Shown here one piece after another: positions 63,772-64,000 of a stretch of DNA of 64,000 bases. Under the pieces are notes generated by a model. It was not told the DNA's origin, searched no databases, and worked only from the letters and a program-made list of their open reading frames with translations. The translations under genes and the position numbers were made by a program. Within the stretch, counting starts at the first letter, position 1. The number at the start of each line of letters is the position of its first letter. The DNA comes from Methyloversatilis discipulorum (lineage in GTDB: Bacteria; Pseudomonadota; Gammaproteobacteria; Burkholderiales; Rhodocyclaceae), in NCBI RefSeq assembly GCF_018780585.1, contig NZ_JADMJL010000046.1:1-64000 (forward strand), written 5' to 3'.

Positions 63772-64000
63772 CTATGCGGATACAACCAGCCCGTTCAGAA
63801 TCGAGCGGGTATTGAAACTGGCGAAGTCCTGCTGAACCGCTTTTGCGGCCCGCCTGAAACCTGCACCGTCATCCCCGACCATGCGCCCGAGTGCCGTCCG
63901 CAACTGTTCATAGTTCGCGCTGCCCGCACGCAATGAAATCCCCGCCCCGGCATCGACCACACGCGACATGGTGAGGAACTGATCCATGTTCGAACACAGA
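63772..64000 (-). CDS. Glycosyltransferase C-terminal end, GT1-like (partial)
   Basis: 76 codons of a gene entering from the right edge. CSNMDQFLTMSRVVDAGAGI followed by LRAGSANYEQLRTALGRMV resembles the last part of family 1 UDP-glycosyltransferases (DQ...N/R.V..GAG..L then helices for the final lid). The short piece limits certainty. It faces the PEP-CTERM gene and shares its bidirectional terminator. Confidence 0.5.
   Translation of the reverse strand, partial: LCSNMDQFLTMSRVVDAGAGISLRAGSANYEQLRTALGRMVGDDGAGFRRAAKAVQQDFASFNTRSILNGLVVSA

Noticed and set aside
1-64000. Insertion sequences, prophage, CRISPR, tRNA or rRNA genes
   Set aside because: No transposase, integrase, repeat array, cloverleaf or rRNA signature was found by reading both strands.

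Overview
The window is high-GC DNA (roughly two thirds G+C by eye) with dense, translationally coupled genes. It carries a nearly complete exosortase A (XrtA)/PEP-CTERM exopolysaccharide locus of the type found in floc- and biofilm-forming betaproteobacteria such as Zoogloea, Thauera, Methyloversatilis, Dechloromonas and Accumulibacter. A member of or near the Rhodocyclales is the best guess from gene content; the sequence alone does not fix the genus. No rRNA, tRNA, CRISPR array, insertion sequence or phage gene was seen.

Layout. (1) 1-8546, minus strand: a UDP-N-acetylhexosamine dehydrogenase (cut by the left edge), prsT, prsR, prsK and an undecaprenyl-phosphate sugar transferase. (2) 8805-9977, minus: a membrane-anchored deacetylase-like protein. 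(3) 10164-36007, mostly plus: an accessory module with a VanZ/heparinase II-III fusion, two MBOAT acyltransferases each beside an SGNH protein, a methyltransferase, seven family 2 and two family 4 glycosyltransferases, a flippase, a deacetylase, a sulfotransferase and two atypical asparagine-synthase homologues. One TPR gene (18462-19271) runs against this direction. (4) 36036-57857, minus: the XrtA core of export lipoprotein, chain-length protein, tyrosine autokinase, outer-membrane protein, secretion ATPase, WecB, deacetylase, FemAB-like protein, three glycosyltransferases, exosortase A, amidotransferase and O-ligase. A further glycosyltransferase, a second sulfotransferase, an adenylate-forming ligase and a TupA-like ATP-grasp protein lie in the same run. 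(5) 57942-60388, minus: two paralogous FtsX/MacB-type permeases. (6) 60499-62469, plus: an E1-like (ThiF) protein and a nitroreductase-like protein. (7) 62651-63664, plus: a secreted PEP-CTERM protein behind a good sigma-54 promoter and before a clear terminator; then the tail of a GT1-like glycosyltransferase on the minus strand.

How it works together. The sugar transferase primes undecaprenyl phosphate. The many glycosyltransferases extend the repeat unit, and the flippase and Wzy/ligase-type protein translocate and polymerise it. The Wzz-like protein, BY-kinase, Wza-like lipoprotein and outer-membrane protein set length and export it. The accessory genes predict a heavily decorated, acidic polymer: uronic or N-acetyl-uronic acids, O-acyl groups, sulfate, and possibly amide or amino-acyl groups. 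XrtA cleaves PEP-CTERM proteins at the inner membrane. PrsK/PrsR with sigma-54 are the expected regulators, and the promoter in front of the PEP-CTERM gene supports that. All family assignments come from reading motifs and gene context; no database search was run.
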